In this document: positions 9,445 through 18,778 of the stretch, piece by piece | How positions within the stretch are numbered: the first letter of the stretch is position 1 | Layout: each line of letters opens with the position of its first letter | From: Candidatus Nitrotoga sp. HW29 | GTDB lineage: Bacteria > Pseudomonadota > Gammaproteobacteria > Burkholderiales > Gallionellaceae | DNA: 64,000 bases | Assembly: GCF_924101635.2 (NCBI RefSeq) | Contig: NZ_CAKMAA020000007.1 | Span: 1-64,000 of the forward strand | Reading direction: 5' to 3' | Notes under the pieces: generated by a model | Database searches by the model: none | Told to the model about the DNA's origin: nothing | What the model saw: the letters and a program-made list of their open reading frames with translations, nothing else | Position numbers and translations under genes: made by a program

Positions 9445-10733
9445 AATGAATCTCTTGAACAGGTTCCATCTACCAATGCTGTCAATTCTAACCCATCTAT
9501 TTCCTGCAACGACTTCCCCGCAATTCCCTGCAAGTCTCCATACATACCCACCGTCGCCCCCATCACTCGCATAATCTGTTCTTCTCGCTTGGCCCATTGC
9601 TTCATGATGACTTTTCTTTCCTTGTCAAGGTCTTCCTGCATGGTGGAAAAGGCTTCAACGATGGCTTCAACGCGCTGGCGGAAACGCGGACCAGTGAGGT
9701 ATTGGTAGACCATCTCGGTCTTGGTCTGTTGACCTTCGGTGGACTGCCGCGCAAGGGCAAGCTCCAGCAATGATTGGCGCAGAATCATCGCTACCGGCAA
9801 TGCAGCGCGAGGATGTGTTACCCAGACGCCGTCTACCATTTCAAAAGTTTCAACACCTTTCGGCAATATCTGACTCACGATCACGGCGATTTCTGCCTTG
9901 GCGGTGCGTTGGTCTCCGCGAAGCTTTACCAGCCAAGCATCGCTCCAGTTTTTGGTGCGCTTGAATTCCCACAAAATGGTGCCGCCGGAGTGGCCGCCTG
10001 CGCCGACTACACGATGCAGGACATCCCCGCCCAATTCCCCCTTGGGTACTGGCTCAATACCATCGAAAGGAAATTTAATGCGCAACAGATTTTCAAGCTC
10101 CAGTTCCTGAACTTCGCCCTGCAATTGTTGTGATCCTTGCTCAGCCCGGCGCTTGAGGTCTTCAATCTGTTTCTGCATCGCGGCAATGGTCTGCTCCTTT
10201 TCCATTACCTTGAGCTTCTGTTCGTCCTCCGCTTCTTTTTTGGCTTGCGTACGGACGTCAGTCAATCCGTCTTGTACCCGCTTTGCTACCGTGAGTTCCA
10301 ATTCGCGCTTGGCATCATCGAGCTCACGCTGTTTCTTGATGAGTTCGGCTTGTGCCTGCTGTGCCTCGGCCAGTTTTTCATTGTTTGTTTTTAGCACTTC
10401 TTGCAATTCGAAAAGTTCACGTGCCTTATTATTCATTTCGACGGCACTGGCAAGTTTAGCTTTCCTGGATTCCTCAGCAATAACGCGAGAGCGTTCCGTT
10501 TTTAACTGTGTTGCAACTTGATCGGCCACCTGATCGTCGAGTTTGCGCTTGTCTTCTGCAAGCTGTTTTTCCTTGTCGTGCATCGCCTGTTCGCGCTGTG
10601 CGATGTCATTGTCCTTCTGCGCCAATTGTTGCTCAAATTGCTTACGTGTCGCCGCGATCAGAGGTGCTGCCAGTGATTCGGTGAGTTTGATCTCAGTCTT
10701 GCAGCTTGGACAGGTGATAGTAGGTTCGGTCAT
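9441..10733 (-). CDS. DUF2130 coiled-coil protein with a PD-(D/E)XK-like motif
   Basis: A 430-residue protein. The N-terminus has a CPSC pair (half of a zinc-ribbon-like motif) and residues 30-210 form a long charged coiled coil. The C-terminal half is a DUF2130 domain. There, D237 in GGDVLH and the WEFKRT motif (E256, K258) reproduce the D-x18-E-x-K spacing of PD-(D/E)XK nucleases; that it is catalytic is my inference. The ribosome-binding site (GAAAGGG) is well placed before the ATG at 10733. It leads the operon and overlaps the ATPase gene by 4 bases. DUF2130 proteins also occur alone, so the link with the ATPase and DUF4276 genes rests on the gene coupling. Confidence 0.87.
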   Translation of the reverse strand: MTEPTITCPSCKTEIKLTESLAAPLIAATRKQFEQQLAQKDNDIAQREQAMHDKEKQLAEDKRKLDDQVADQVATQLKTERSRVIAEESRKAKLASAVEMNNKARELFELQEVLKTNNEKLAEAQQAQAELIKKQRELDDAKRELELTVAKRVQDGLTDVRTQAKKEAEDEQKLKVMEKEQTIAAMQKQIEDLKRRAEQGSQQLQGEVQELELENLLRIKFPFDGIEPVPKGELGGDVLHRVVGAGGHSGGTILWEFKRTKNWSDAWLVKLRGDQRTAKAEIAVIVSQILPKGVETFEMVDGVWVTHPRAALPVAMILRQSLLELALARQSTEGQQTKTEMVYQYLTGPRFRQRVEAIVEAFSTMQEDLDKERKVIMKQWAKREEQIMRVMGATVGMYGDLQGIAGKSLQEIDGLELTALVDGTCSRDSL

Positions 10734-10789
10734 GCTTCGCCCTTTCTGGGTTTGTTCGTCATTTTGTCAATAAACCGCCTACCTCATGG

Positions 10790-10927
10790 TCAACCGGATT
10801 CAGCGATAGCACACACAGTCAGTGCCGATGGAACATCCAGTACCGTCAATTCAACCGCTACATTCTTACGCTGATCAGGCGTCAGGTACCGCAACGCGGC
10901 AGTACTTGTCAACTCCAACCTTCTCAT
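10790..10927 (-). CDS. Small hypothetical protein
   Basis: Not recognised. A 45-residue frame starts at ATG 10927 behind a strong ribosome-binding site (AGAGGAGA, 5 bases spacing), encoding MRRLELTSTAALRYL...VCAIAESG. It stops 56 bases before the DUF2130 gene on the same strand, so it could be the first gene of that operon. The sequence is acidic-to-neutral with no membrane segment or cysteine pair. It could also be a fragment of a longer lost gene; only the ribosome-binding site and position support it. Confidence 0.35.
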   Translation of the reverse strand: MRRLELTSTAALRYLTPDQRKNVAVELTVLDVPSALTVCAIAESG

Positions 10928-11338
10928 GCTGTCTCCTCTATGAACCGGTACACACGTACCGTGACATATAGTATGCACGTCATAGTGGCTCATCAGATGA
11001 GCTACCCATATAGTTTACAAACACCGCCAATGAAAGAGTACAGAAAAACCAAATTTAATTTACTTGGCGTATAAACAGTCATCAGTCGACATCGATGAGG
11101 TTAAAAAACTCTAAAACGTTAGCTAGTAATAACAATCGTACTTCCAAAAATGCTGAAATTTGAATGCTTTTTAAAAAATTAGAGCGCGGATTCAAGTTAA
11201 AAAAACATCATTATATGTACGTTATTGTCGTTATTAATCTTGATTAAATATGTACAATCACATAATGAATACTTAAATATTCAATACCCATAAACACATT
11301 CATTTAAATCGATTTATTTAAAATAAAGGATATTTTTT
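10928..11338. other. Intergenic, AT-rich, between defence island and Cache gene
   Basis: About 410 bases with no supported gene. Base composition drops sharply to AT-rich from about 11,040 onward, marking the edge of the defence island. A ribosome-binding site (AAAGGA) stands before the gene at 11,339. No confident promoter was assigned. Confidence 0.6.
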
Positions 11339-11821
11339 ATGAAAAAAACAATTTTGTTTCTAACAACATTACTGTTTATGACCACTGCAAGTGCAGATAA
11401 CGCCAGAAAAACAGTGGATGAACTCAAAACAAAATTTATAAAAATGGGCGAACCCAGGATAGAAGGAGCAGAAAAATCTGGAAATATAATGGCTCCAGTC
11501 ATTTATTTCGGCAAACAAAAAATTAACAATACTTTTGATGTTGTTGATGAAATTAAAAAGACGTCGGGTGCTTACGCTACTGTTTTTGTTAAAGATGGCG
11601 TGGAATTTATTCGCGTGAGTACGAATGTACTAACACCTAAAGGAGTTCGCGGGATTGGTACTAAACTGGCTCATAACAATGCCTATAGCGCAGCGATAAA
11701 GGGGGAAGTATATTGCGGTGATATCGATATTTTAGGTAACTCTTTCTACACTTGTTATGACCCTATTAAAGATAAAGGAGGTAACACTATCGGTATCTAT
11801 CTTATTGGATTTAAAAAATAA
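11339..11821 (+). CDS. Secreted single Cache-domain protein
   Basis: A 160-residue protein with a clear signal peptide (MKKTILFLTTLLFMTTASA). The rest matches the extracellular Cache3/Cache2-type sensor domain usually found in methyl-accepting chemotaxis proteins: KINNTFDVVDEIKKTSGAYATVFVKDGVEFIRVSTN followed downstream by YDPIKDKGGNTIGIYLIGFKK, here quoted in parts. It lacks the transmembrane anchor, HAMP and signalling domains. It therefore probably acts as a soluble periplasmic ligand-binding protein. Codon use is AT-rich, like its surroundings and unlike the nearby operons. A pair of cysteines (YCGD...FYTCYD) could form a disulfide. The ligand is unknown. Confidence 0.8.
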   Translation: MKKTILFLTTLLFMTTASADNARKTVDELKTKFIKMGEPRIEGAEKSGNIMAPVIYFGKQKINNTFDVVDEIKKTSGAYATVFVKDGVEFIRVSTNVLTPKGVRGIGTKLAHNNAYSAAIKGEVYCGDIDILGNSFYTCYDPIKDKGGNTIGIYLIGFKK

Positions 11822-12628
11822 TTATGAAGTTTAGACGCTGTTAAAATCCAGAGTACACCCAAACCAAGTATATGCACGATTGTGTATCTTCTTGGGTAAA
11901 ATGCTTTCTAAAAAGAAACAACAATTGAACATTGCTCATTCACTTAAATTTAAACTACGGTATAATTTTGGCCGCAATATAAGCACTTCCAACCAAAACA
12001 AAAAATAATTCAATCCATTTGGACTGTTCTATAACTTTATTACTATATCGTACCAATCATGTTGGTTAGACTTGCCCATGACTCTTATCGTAAATAGTCG
12101 TACTTAATGTACTTTAAATATTACATTGCTTAATATCTGATACAGATGCTCCTCACTCGTAATATGTCAAATTACACGACAAGGCCTTAACTGGTGACTG
12201 ATTTTCCAGACTATACAAATGAACGAATCTCAATAAATCTCATCCCAACACTTCAATTAACCTAGACACCGAATTTAAAAATTTCATCAGGTTTATTTTT
12301 AAAGACTATCGAAACAAAAAAATCTATGCCAACCGCATGTTTTCGAATAGTCATAGGCTAAGGGTTACGTTAAACGGAAGAAAATAACAGGGCTGTGAAG
12401 GACTGATACTAAGCTATAGCGAGCTTTTTAAGCATTACTAACAGACCACCCAATTTTCTGCTTTTAATACACATAACACACTAATTATTAATAATAATTA
12501 GTTGATAAATATCAATTATCAGACCTCTTAAAGTCATCCATCTACTACGAGCGAAATTCAACAAACGACAAAAAATGAACTAGCAAAAACTATAACCAGT
12601 TAAAATAACCATATTAAAAAGGAAATAT
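11822..12628. other. Long AT-rich intergenic region upstream of purE
   Basis: About 800 bases with no reading frame resembling a known protein on either strand. A near-palindrome around 12,480-12,505 (CTAATTATTAATAATAATTAG) and an inverted pair TTGATA-AA-TATCAA just after it are visible and could be binding sites for the purE promoter, but nothing proves this. No tRNA-like cloverleaf was seen. Confidence 0.5.
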
Positions 12629-13123
12629 ATGAACAAACCACTAATCTCCATCTTGATGGGCAGTTCAAATGATTGGGAAGTCATGCAGCAGGCCGCACGT
12701 CCGTTGCATGACTTCGGCGTAGCCTACGATGCACGCGTAATCTCCGCACACCGTTCACCTGAATTATTGCTAAGCTATGTTCAAGAAATGAGTGAACGAG
12801 GTGTAAAGTGCTTCATCGCCGGAGCAGGTGGTGCGGCGCATTTGGCTGGTGTCATTGCCGGACAAACTACTCTACCAGTACTGGGCGTACCCATTCCATC
12901 CAAATACCTCAAAGGAATGGATTCACTACTGTCCATCGTACAAATGCCCAAGGGTATTCCGGTGGCCACATTTGCTATCGGCGAGGCAGGTGCAGCGAAT
13001 GCTGGCCTGTTCGCAATAGCCATGTTAGCACTTAACGATACAGAATTGGCCAAGCGCCTCAGCGCATACCGCAAACAACAGGCCGAAGCAATTGCTACGA
13101 TCAAGCTGCCATCACTAAGCTAA
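12629..13123 (+). CDS. purE: N5-carboxyaminoimidazole ribonucleotide mutase PurE
   Basis: A 164-residue class I PurE that converts N5-CAIR to CAIR in purine synthesis. The phosphate-binding start ILMGSSNDWEVM, the SAHRSPE segment and the GAGGAAHLAGV loop are all present, and the length is usual. The ATG follows an AAGGA ribosome-binding site. purC starts 12 bases after its stop, so the two form an operon. The partner purK is not in the window. Confidence 0.95.
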   Translation: MNKPLISILMGSSNDWEVMQQAARPLHDFGVAYDARVISAHRSPELLLSYVQEMSERGVKCFIAGAGGAAHLAGVIAGQTTLPVLGVPIPSKYLKGMDSLLSIVQMPKGIPVATFAIGEAGAANAGLFAIAMLALNDTELAKRLSAYRKQQAEAIATIKLPSLS

Positions 13124-13135
13124 AAGGAAAATCCT

Positions 13136-14023
13136 ATGTCTTCCGTATTACTTGAATCCAATTTAACCAGCTTGCCATTATTACATCGGGGCAAAGTACG
13201 TGACATTTATGAAGTAGATGATGACCACCTGCTCATTGTGCAAACTGATCGCCTGTCTGCGTTTGATGTGATTTTACCGACTCCAGTACCAGGGAAAGGA
13301 CAGGTACTCACCACCCTGTCCAATTTCTGGTTTAGCAAGCTTAATCACGTTCTCCCTAATCACCTTACCGGTATCAAGCCAGAATCCTTAGTTAAAACTG
13401 ATGAAGAACGCGCGCAACTGGCTGGTCGGGCCTTCGTAGTAAAACGCTTGCGGCCCGTGCCCATTGAAGCCATCGTGCGCGGCTATCTGGCCGGTTCCGC
13501 TTGGAAGGAATATCAAAAGACGGGCATGGTATGCGGCATTAAATTACCTGCCGATTTACAGGAAGCACAAAAATTGTCACAACCCTTATTCACACCTTCA
13601 ACCAAGGCACCCGCAGGCGAACACGATGAAAACATCTCTTTTGATCAAGCCGTGAAATTGCTGGGTGTACCGCGTACTAATGCAGTACGTCATGCCGCCT
13701 TGTCGCTGTATACCCAGGCAGCGGAATATGCGGCTACCCGCGGAATCATCATTGCTGACACCAAATTTGAATTTGGTGTGGACTCATCAGGAAAAATGTA
13801 TTTAATCGATGAAGCGCTTACGCCCGATTCTTCACGGTTCTGGCCAACCGATCAATACATAGTGGGTAGCAACCCACCTAGCTTCGATAAACAGTTCGTA
13901 CGTGACTGGTTGGAGGCTTCTGGCTGGAATAAACAATCTCCAGCACCGAAAGTTCCTGCCGACGTAATCCAAAAGACTGCGGAAAAATATAACGAAGCCG
14001 GGCGACTGTTGATGGACGTATAA
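13136..14023 (+). CDS. purC: Phosphoribosylaminoimidazole-succinocarboxamide synthase PurC
   Basis: SAICAR synthase, 295 residues, the longer form common in betaproteobacteria. It joins aspartate to CAIR using ATP. The N-terminal [12 protein letters not shown] nucleotide-binding motif, [16 protein letters not shown], and EFGVD...[13 protein letters not shown] are all recognisable. A ribosome-binding site (AAAAGGAAA) precedes the ATG. It follows purE directly and is probably co-transcribed with it. Confidence 0.95.
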   Translation: MSSVLLESNLTSLPLLHRGKVRDIYEVDDDHLLIVQTDRLSAFDVILPTPVPGKGQVLTTLSNFWFSKLNHVLPNHLTGIKPESLVKTDEERAQLAGRAFVVKRLRPVPIEAIVRGYLAGSAWKEYQKTGMVCGIKLPADLQEAQKLSQPLFTPSTKAPAGEHDENISFDQAVKLLGVPRTNAVRHAALSLYTQAAEYAATRGIIIADTKFEFGVDSSGKMYLIDEALTPDSSRFWPTDQYIVGSNPPSFDKQFVRDWLEASGWNKQSPAPKVPADVIQKTAEKYNEAGRLLMDV

Positions 14024-14053
14024 ACACTTCTTCAGTAATTGACATTTGTACAG

Positions 14054-14084
14054 CGCTAGAGTTTGATGAACGCAATCTCTAGCG
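14054..14084 (+). terminator. Inverted repeat after purC, possible terminator
   Basis: CGCTAGAG (14054-14061) and CTCTAGCG (14077-14084) form a perfect 8-base stem with a 15-base loop, 30 bases after the purC stop. There is no U-run, so it is at best a weak or factor-assisted terminator. A second small palindrome, TCCTTGA-TAA-TCAAGGA, lies at 14178-14194, upstream of the psiE-like gene, and looks more like an operator. Confidence 0.35.
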
Positions 14085-14281
14085 TGAACCAGTGGTAGCC
14101 ATCCCTATATCTAGGGTCTACCTACGCTTATCAATATAATTAATATTTTCTATGCAAGTTATATTAATAACGATTGATCCTTGATAATCAAGGACAATAA
14201 AAACGGTAAGCTCACCTTCCACTGCTGCATCCCTATACCCAGAAAATAAATACATATTTATATTATTAAGGTACTAACGGA

Positions 14282-14719
14282 TTGAAAAAAACTGCCATTA
14301 AAAGATTCAACCAACGACTTCTTTCTTTGGTCGAGCATATCGGCTTACTAGTCATCGCCATTGCCACAGTATTCGCCATGGCGAGCGAGACCATGATTAT
14401 GGTACGAGCGGTACAAGTAACGCTGACTGATCTGTTACTGCTCTTTCTCTATTTAGAAGTACTTGCCATGGTTGGGCTATATTACAACTCAGGCAAACTA
14501 CCGGTGCGCTTCCCGCTTTATATCGGTATGGTGGCACTTGCGCGTTACCTGATCTTGGACATGAAAGCCATGGATGACTGGCGTATGCTCGCGGTAACTG
14601 GCTCTATCCTGATGCTAACGCTAGCAGTGTTTCTGATTCGCTTTGGTCATGTACGTTATCCCTATTCGGACGATGAATCATCAACGGAACCACGACAAAT
14701 CGACCGAGTACAGGATTGA
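14282..14719 (+). CDS. PsiE-family phosphate-starvation-inducible membrane protein
   Basis: A 145-residue inner-membrane protein with four predicted hydrophobic segments and the PsiE hallmarks: TDLLLLFLYLEVLAM, then YNSGKLPVRFPLYIGMVALARYLILD, quoted in pieces, and an acidic soluble tail. The biochemical role of the family is unknown; in E. coli psiE is induced by phosphate starvation. The start is TTG at 14282 behind a weak AAGG site. The gene ends 18 bases before the Sua5 gene and may share its transcript. Confidence 0.8.
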   Translation: MKKTAIKRFNQRLLSLVEHIGLLVIAIATVFAMASETMIMVRAVQVTLTDLLLLFLYLEVLAMVGLYYNSGKLPVRFPLYIGMVALARYLILDMKAMDDWRMLAVTGSILMLTLAVFLIRFGHVRYPYSDDESSTEPRQIDRVQD

Positions 14720-14737
14720 AAACCAGACACTGCCACA

Positions 14738-15730
14738 GTGAATCCCTATACTATCCCGAATGACCAAATACAAGCTGCCGCAGTATTACTGCGGTCAGGT
14801 GAAACTGTGGCTTTTCCCACAGAGACTGTCTACGGCTTGGGGGCAGATGCCTCTAATCCGCTTGCCGTACAAAAGATTTTTGAGATCAAAGGTCGACCAC
14901 TCTACCATCCGCTGATCGTTCATATTGCCACAACCGCCCAACTGTCAACTTGGGCGCAAAATATCCCCGACGACGCATGGCGACTAGCAACTGCATTTTG
15001 GCCGGGGCCACTAACTTTGATCCTGCAACGCTCCAGTAAAGTGCCAAATGAGGTTACCGGAGGACAAGATACCGTAGGCCTACGTGTACCAGACCACCCT
15101 ATCGCGACCGCCCTGTTGCATGCATTCGACGGCGGAATTGCAGCCCCCTCAGCCAATCGTTTTGGACAGGTCAGTCCAACCACAGCACAACACGTGCATG
15201 ACAAATTGGGATCTAAGGTGGGCATGCTTCTGGATGGAGGTCCATGCCGTATCGGTGTGGAATCCACCATCGTTAGCTTAACGCATAGCCAATCTGTGTT
15301 ATTGCGGCCCGGAGGGCTTTCTATCGAAGCTATTGAAAACACAATTAATAAGAAGGTCTTGCTAACTCAAGCGGCTACTCCCAAGGTTCGGGCTTCCGGC
15401 ACCCTGGATTCACACTATGCCCCCACAACGCCAATTGAAATCCATCCGGCAGACGAATTATGGCATCGCGCACATCAATTGGCTAAACTGGGCTATAAAG
15501 TAGCAGTTCTTAAAATAAGTGATGGAAGCAAGTACATAAACAGCAGTGGGATCAAATGCTTTCAGATGCCGCTACTGGCTGATGAGTATGGGCACGACCT
15601 TTATGCAACACTGCATCGTATTGATCACATCAATTTCGATCGCCTTTTAGCTGAGACACCACCCGCAACGCAAGAGTGGATTGCAATCAATGACAGATTA
15701 CGACGCGCCGCTCACTCAGGACACAGCTAA
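14738..15730 (+). CDS. L-threonylcarbamoyladenylate synthase (Sua5/TsaC type)
   Basis: A 330-residue Sua5-type enzyme that makes threonylcarbamoyl-AMP from threonine, bicarbonate and ATP for the t6A modification of tRNA position 37. The YrdC domain (about 1-200) shows the TETVYGLG and KGRP motifs and SANRFG. The C-terminal Sua5 domain (about 225-325) follows a linker, with the SPG/ASGTLDSHYAP segment typical of the long form. Start is GTG at 14738. It lies close behind the PsiE-family gene, and nothing else in the neighbourhood relates to tRNA modification. Confidence 0.92.
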   Translation: MNPYTIPNDQIQAAAVLLRSGETVAFPTETVYGLGADASNPLAVQKIFEIKGRPLYHPLIVHIATTAQLSTWAQNIPDDAWRLATAFWPGPLTLILQRSSKVPNEVTGGQDTVGLRVPDHPIATALLHAFDGGIAAPSANRFGQVSPTTAQHVHDKLGSKVGMLLDGGPCRIGVESTIVSLTHSQSVLLRPGGLSIEAIENTINKKVLLTQAATPKVRASGTLDSHYAPTTPIEIHPADELWHRAHQLAKLGYKVAVLKISDGSKYINSSGIKCFQMPLLADEYGHDLYATLHRIDHINFDRLLAETPPATQEWIAINDRLRRAAHSGHS

Positions 15731-15950
15731 TAAGACGAATACGCGGCAAAAGAACATCAACGAGGCAACAAAAACATTAAGCAGCTTTACAGCGAAACTC
15801 ACGGCTCCCACGTATTTTGAGAAAATACTCGAAAAGGACAGATACCATTACCCTTGATAATCCGCTTTAAGTTTTTTCAGCTATTTGATTCATGTTACTT
15901 ATTAAAAAGTACTTTTCAGAGTTGGGCTATTGAGGAACTCAACTTTAGTT

Positions 15951-17591
15951 TTACAGTCCCATTATCTTATTATCAATAATCATGTTGTTACCAGATGGGC
16001 TTTTATCATAATGGTCTTTCAATATGACAAAATCTTCATGCTTCTTTAAACTCTCTTTCCCATAAAGATCATAAATTTCAACAGCAATATTATGATTTGG
16101 AGCGGTCACTAAAAAGTCATCAATTGTTTCAATAATGTCGTGGTCAATAAATTGAGATTTACTGGCATCGATAGTGAGCGTGCTGTTTGGCTTAATATGT
16201 GAAAGCAGTTTTCTCAATAAAGACTTATTCAAAAATACAACGTCTTTGTTAAGCGTTAATATATAAAATGATTTATCTTGAGTCAAAGTAATGGCAGCAC
16301 GGTAATTAGCCTTAATAACAAAAAATAAACCAACTACCACTCCAATTGACATTCCTATTAATAGATCAGTTGTTAAAATCGCTGTTATTGTGATAACAAA
16401 AGGCACTAATTGACTCCATCCTTTGCGATAGAAATCCACAAACAAGGCTGGCTTAGCCAACTTAAACCCAGTATGCAACAAAATAGCGGCCAAACAACCC
16501 AGTGGAACATAGTTTATGTATTTCGCGAAGAACATCACGCTCAGCAATATACATAAACCGTGAATAAAACAGGATAAAGGAGTTTTGCCACCCGCATTAA
16601 TATTGCCTGAACTACGCACAATGACCGCAGTGATTGGCAGCCCTCCGATTAATCCGCTAAGAATATTGCCAACACCTTGTGCTTTCAGCTCCCTGTTAGT
16701 TGGGGAAGTACGTTTTAAGGGATCCAGTTTATCCACTGCCTCAAGACTTAATAATGTTTCAAGGCTACCGATGATAGCGAGCGTTGCTGCAATAAGATAA
16801 ACCTGCGGATTAGTCCAAAAACTATAATCTGGAAATATAAAATTATCCAAAAATTCGCCGATATTATTTGAGACAGGAACCTTCACTAAGTGAATTGCAC
16901 TGACAGACCAATCCGGTGCCCATCGTTCAGCAGCTAAATTATAGAGAACGCCCCATATTACAGCGACCAATGGACCAGGAATTAGTTTAAAAAATTTCTG
17001 GTTCTTAAACCATGGTCTTTCCCAGATTATTAATATAAGCAGGGCAACCATGCATATCAGTACAACGCCCTGTGAAATAGAGCTAAATGCATCTAATATC
17101 GGAAAGAAAAATTCATGTACATCTTCATGCGTATAGGCCTCAGGCCCTCCAAAATGCTCGTTGTAACCAGTCGCATGAGGAATCTGTTTAATTATAAGAA
17201 TCAATCCAATAGCAGCTAGCATCCCTTTGATAACAGAGGAAGGAAAAAAAGCTCCGATCACGCCTGCTTTGAGAAAGCCTGCTATCAATTGCATCATACC
17301 TGCAATGATCACTGCAACTAAAAATCCCTGAAAGCTACCTAATGTTTCGATCGCATTATAAACAATCACTGTTAATCCGGCCGCAGGCCCAGAGACACTA
17401 AGTTGTGAACCACTTAACCAAGCAACAACCAAACCACCAACCATTCCTGCTATCAACCCTGCGAATAAAGGTGCGCCAGATGCCAGAGCTATACCAAGAC
17501 ATAGCGGTAAAGCCACTAAAAAAACTACGATACCCGCAGGCAAATCATCTTTTAGATGTCTAAAATAATACTGCATAGGGTGCTGGGTCAT
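15951..17591 (-). CDS. SulP-family anion transporter, probably bicarbonate
   Basis: A 546-residue inner-membrane protein with the SulP fold (DLPAGIVVFLVALPLCLGIALASG at the start, quoted in part, then about 11-13 hydrophobic segments) and a C-terminal STAS domain (about 430-520) with LTIDASKSQFIDHD. The family moves sulfate, bicarbonate or other anions, usually with sodium. A beta-carbonic anhydrase gene lies 160 bases upstream on the same strand, so bicarbonate is the best substrate guess, for inorganic-carbon supply or pH control. The gene is more AT-rich than its housekeeping neighbours. Confidence 0.87.
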   Translation of the reverse strand: MTQHPMQYYFRHLKDDLPAGIVVFLVALPLCLGIALASGAPLFAGLIAGMVGGLVVAWLSGSQLSVSGPAAGLTVIVYNAIETLGSFQGFLVAVIIAGMMQLIAGFLKAGVIGAFFPSSVIKGMLAAIGLILIIKQIPHATGYNEHFGGPEAYTHEDVHEFFFPILDAFSSISQGVVLICMVALLILIIWERPWFKNQKFFKLIPGPLVAVIWGVLYNLAAERWAPDWSVSAIHLVKVPVSNNIGEFLDNFIFPDYSFWTNPQVYLIAATLAIIGSLETLLSLEAVDKLDPLKRTSPTNRELKAQGVGNILSGLIGGLPITAVIVRSSGNINAGGKTPLSCFIHGLCILLSVMFFAKYINYVPLGCLAAILLHTGFKLAKPALFVDFYRKGWSQLVPFVITITAILTTDLLIGMSIGVVVGLFFVIKANYRAAITLTQDKSFYILTLNKDVVFLNKSLLRKLLSHIKPNSTLTIDASKSQFIDHDIIETIDDFLVTAPNHNIAVEIYDLYGKESLKKHEDFVILKDHYDKSPSGNNMIIDNKIMGL

Positions 17592-17750
17592 TTTTCCACC
17601 TCCATATTGATGGCATTATGTTACGGTATATTTAACAATAATATGAGGTTATGGTGACACTTTTTATGAAAAATTTATCTATCACAATCAAGACTATTTG
17701 AGCAAAAACATAAATAAACGCTAAAAGCTTAGCTTATTTCACTATATTTA

Positions 17751-18377
17751 TTATTGATAAAACTCAATACTTCCAGTCTGAATTTCGTACATGCCGCCTA
17801 CAATAGCTATTTCGTTGTTGTTCTGCATTTCACGCAAAATTTCACTCCGGTGTTTAATGTTAGCAATCATCAAGTGCACATTAGCCACTGCAACTTTTTC
17901 CACAAACTCTGAATTCTTGGAGTTCCGCTCTGTTGTTGGCTCGCGAACACTTGCCACTGCTGGCTTGAGTTTAGCAATTAGCGCGGTAAGATTACCCAGC
18001 CTGACATCATCACACGCACCTTTGATGGCGCCGCAACGGCTGTGACCTAGTACAACAACAATTTTTGCACCGCCAATTTTGCAAGCAAACTCCATACTAC
18101 CTAAAATGTCTTCATTTATAACATTTCCCGCAACTCGAATACTGACAAGATCTCCTAAACCTTGATCGAAAATAAGTTCAGCTGATGCGCGCGAATCGAT
18201 ACAACTCAAAACAACGGCAAATGGACATTGCCTATCTGAGGTTTCATTCAATTGTTGTAACACATTACGGCTGATCTTAAGGTTATTCACAAAGCGCGCA
18301 TTACCATCTTTTAGAGCTTTTAATGCCATTTCCGGCGTAAGCAGATCACAGATATCAGAGGTCATCAAATTTCTCAC
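17751..18377 (-). CDS. Beta-class carbonic anhydrase
   Basis: A 208-residue enzyme interconverting CO2 and bicarbonate. The zinc ligands are visible in CIDSR and HSRC, with the conserved SCIDSRASAELIFDQGLGD and RVAGN segments in between. A second possible start, ATG at 18365, gives MTSDIC. It sits upstream of the SulP transporter in the same direction, and the pair probably works as a unit supplying bicarbonate. No carboxysome or RubisCO gene is in the window to confirm an autotrophic role. Confidence 0.93.
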   Translation of the reverse strand: MRNLMTSDICDLLTPEMALKALKDGNARFVNNLKISRNVLQQLNETSDRQCPFAVVLSCIDSRASAELIFDQGLGDLVSIRVAGNVINEDILGSMEFACKIGGAKIVVVLGHSRCGAIKGACDDVRLGNLTALIAKLKPAVASVREPTTERNSKNSEFVEKVAVANVHLMIANIKHRSEILREMQNNNEIAIVGGMYEIQTGSIEFYQ

Positions 18378-18419
18378 AAAAAATTACAAATTTTTTAAAA
18401 CATCTAAAGTAAATACTAA

Positions 18420-18614
18420 AACCTTTTTGACTCGAAAAAGACACAATCGACCTTGGACAAATTCCGTGAATTGCTCAGTTCAATTCCGCCAGAGCCACGC
18501 AAAACCTTCATCTACGACTCAAAAGCGCAAGATGCGCAAATACACTCACTGACTAATAAACTAAAGCACTTACTGCTCACGCAACCCGTGACAAAACGTT
18601 TGAACGATTATTAA
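18420..18614 (+). other. Possible protein-coding relic in the gap
   Basis: A stop-free stretch of 64 codons without an ATG, ending in TAA at 18612. It reads as plausible protein (LDKFRELLSSIPPEPRKTF...), is richer in GC than the rest of the 18,378-18,778 gap, and further plausible coding text follows the stop. I do not recognise it. It may be the remnant of a lost gene. The rest of the 400-base gap shows nothing. Confidence 0.2.
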
Positions 18615-18778
18615 CAAACTGCTCTGCGCCAACATGTTTCCAAGGGGCAGACTTGCGGATTCATATATAAAAACAACTGAACGGTTCATACAACTGTTTG
18701 GATCTTAAAACGCGTCCGAAAAAACCTCAGATTTCCATCGTCGGTAGTGTTTTACAAATTACTACTCAATATTAATTT

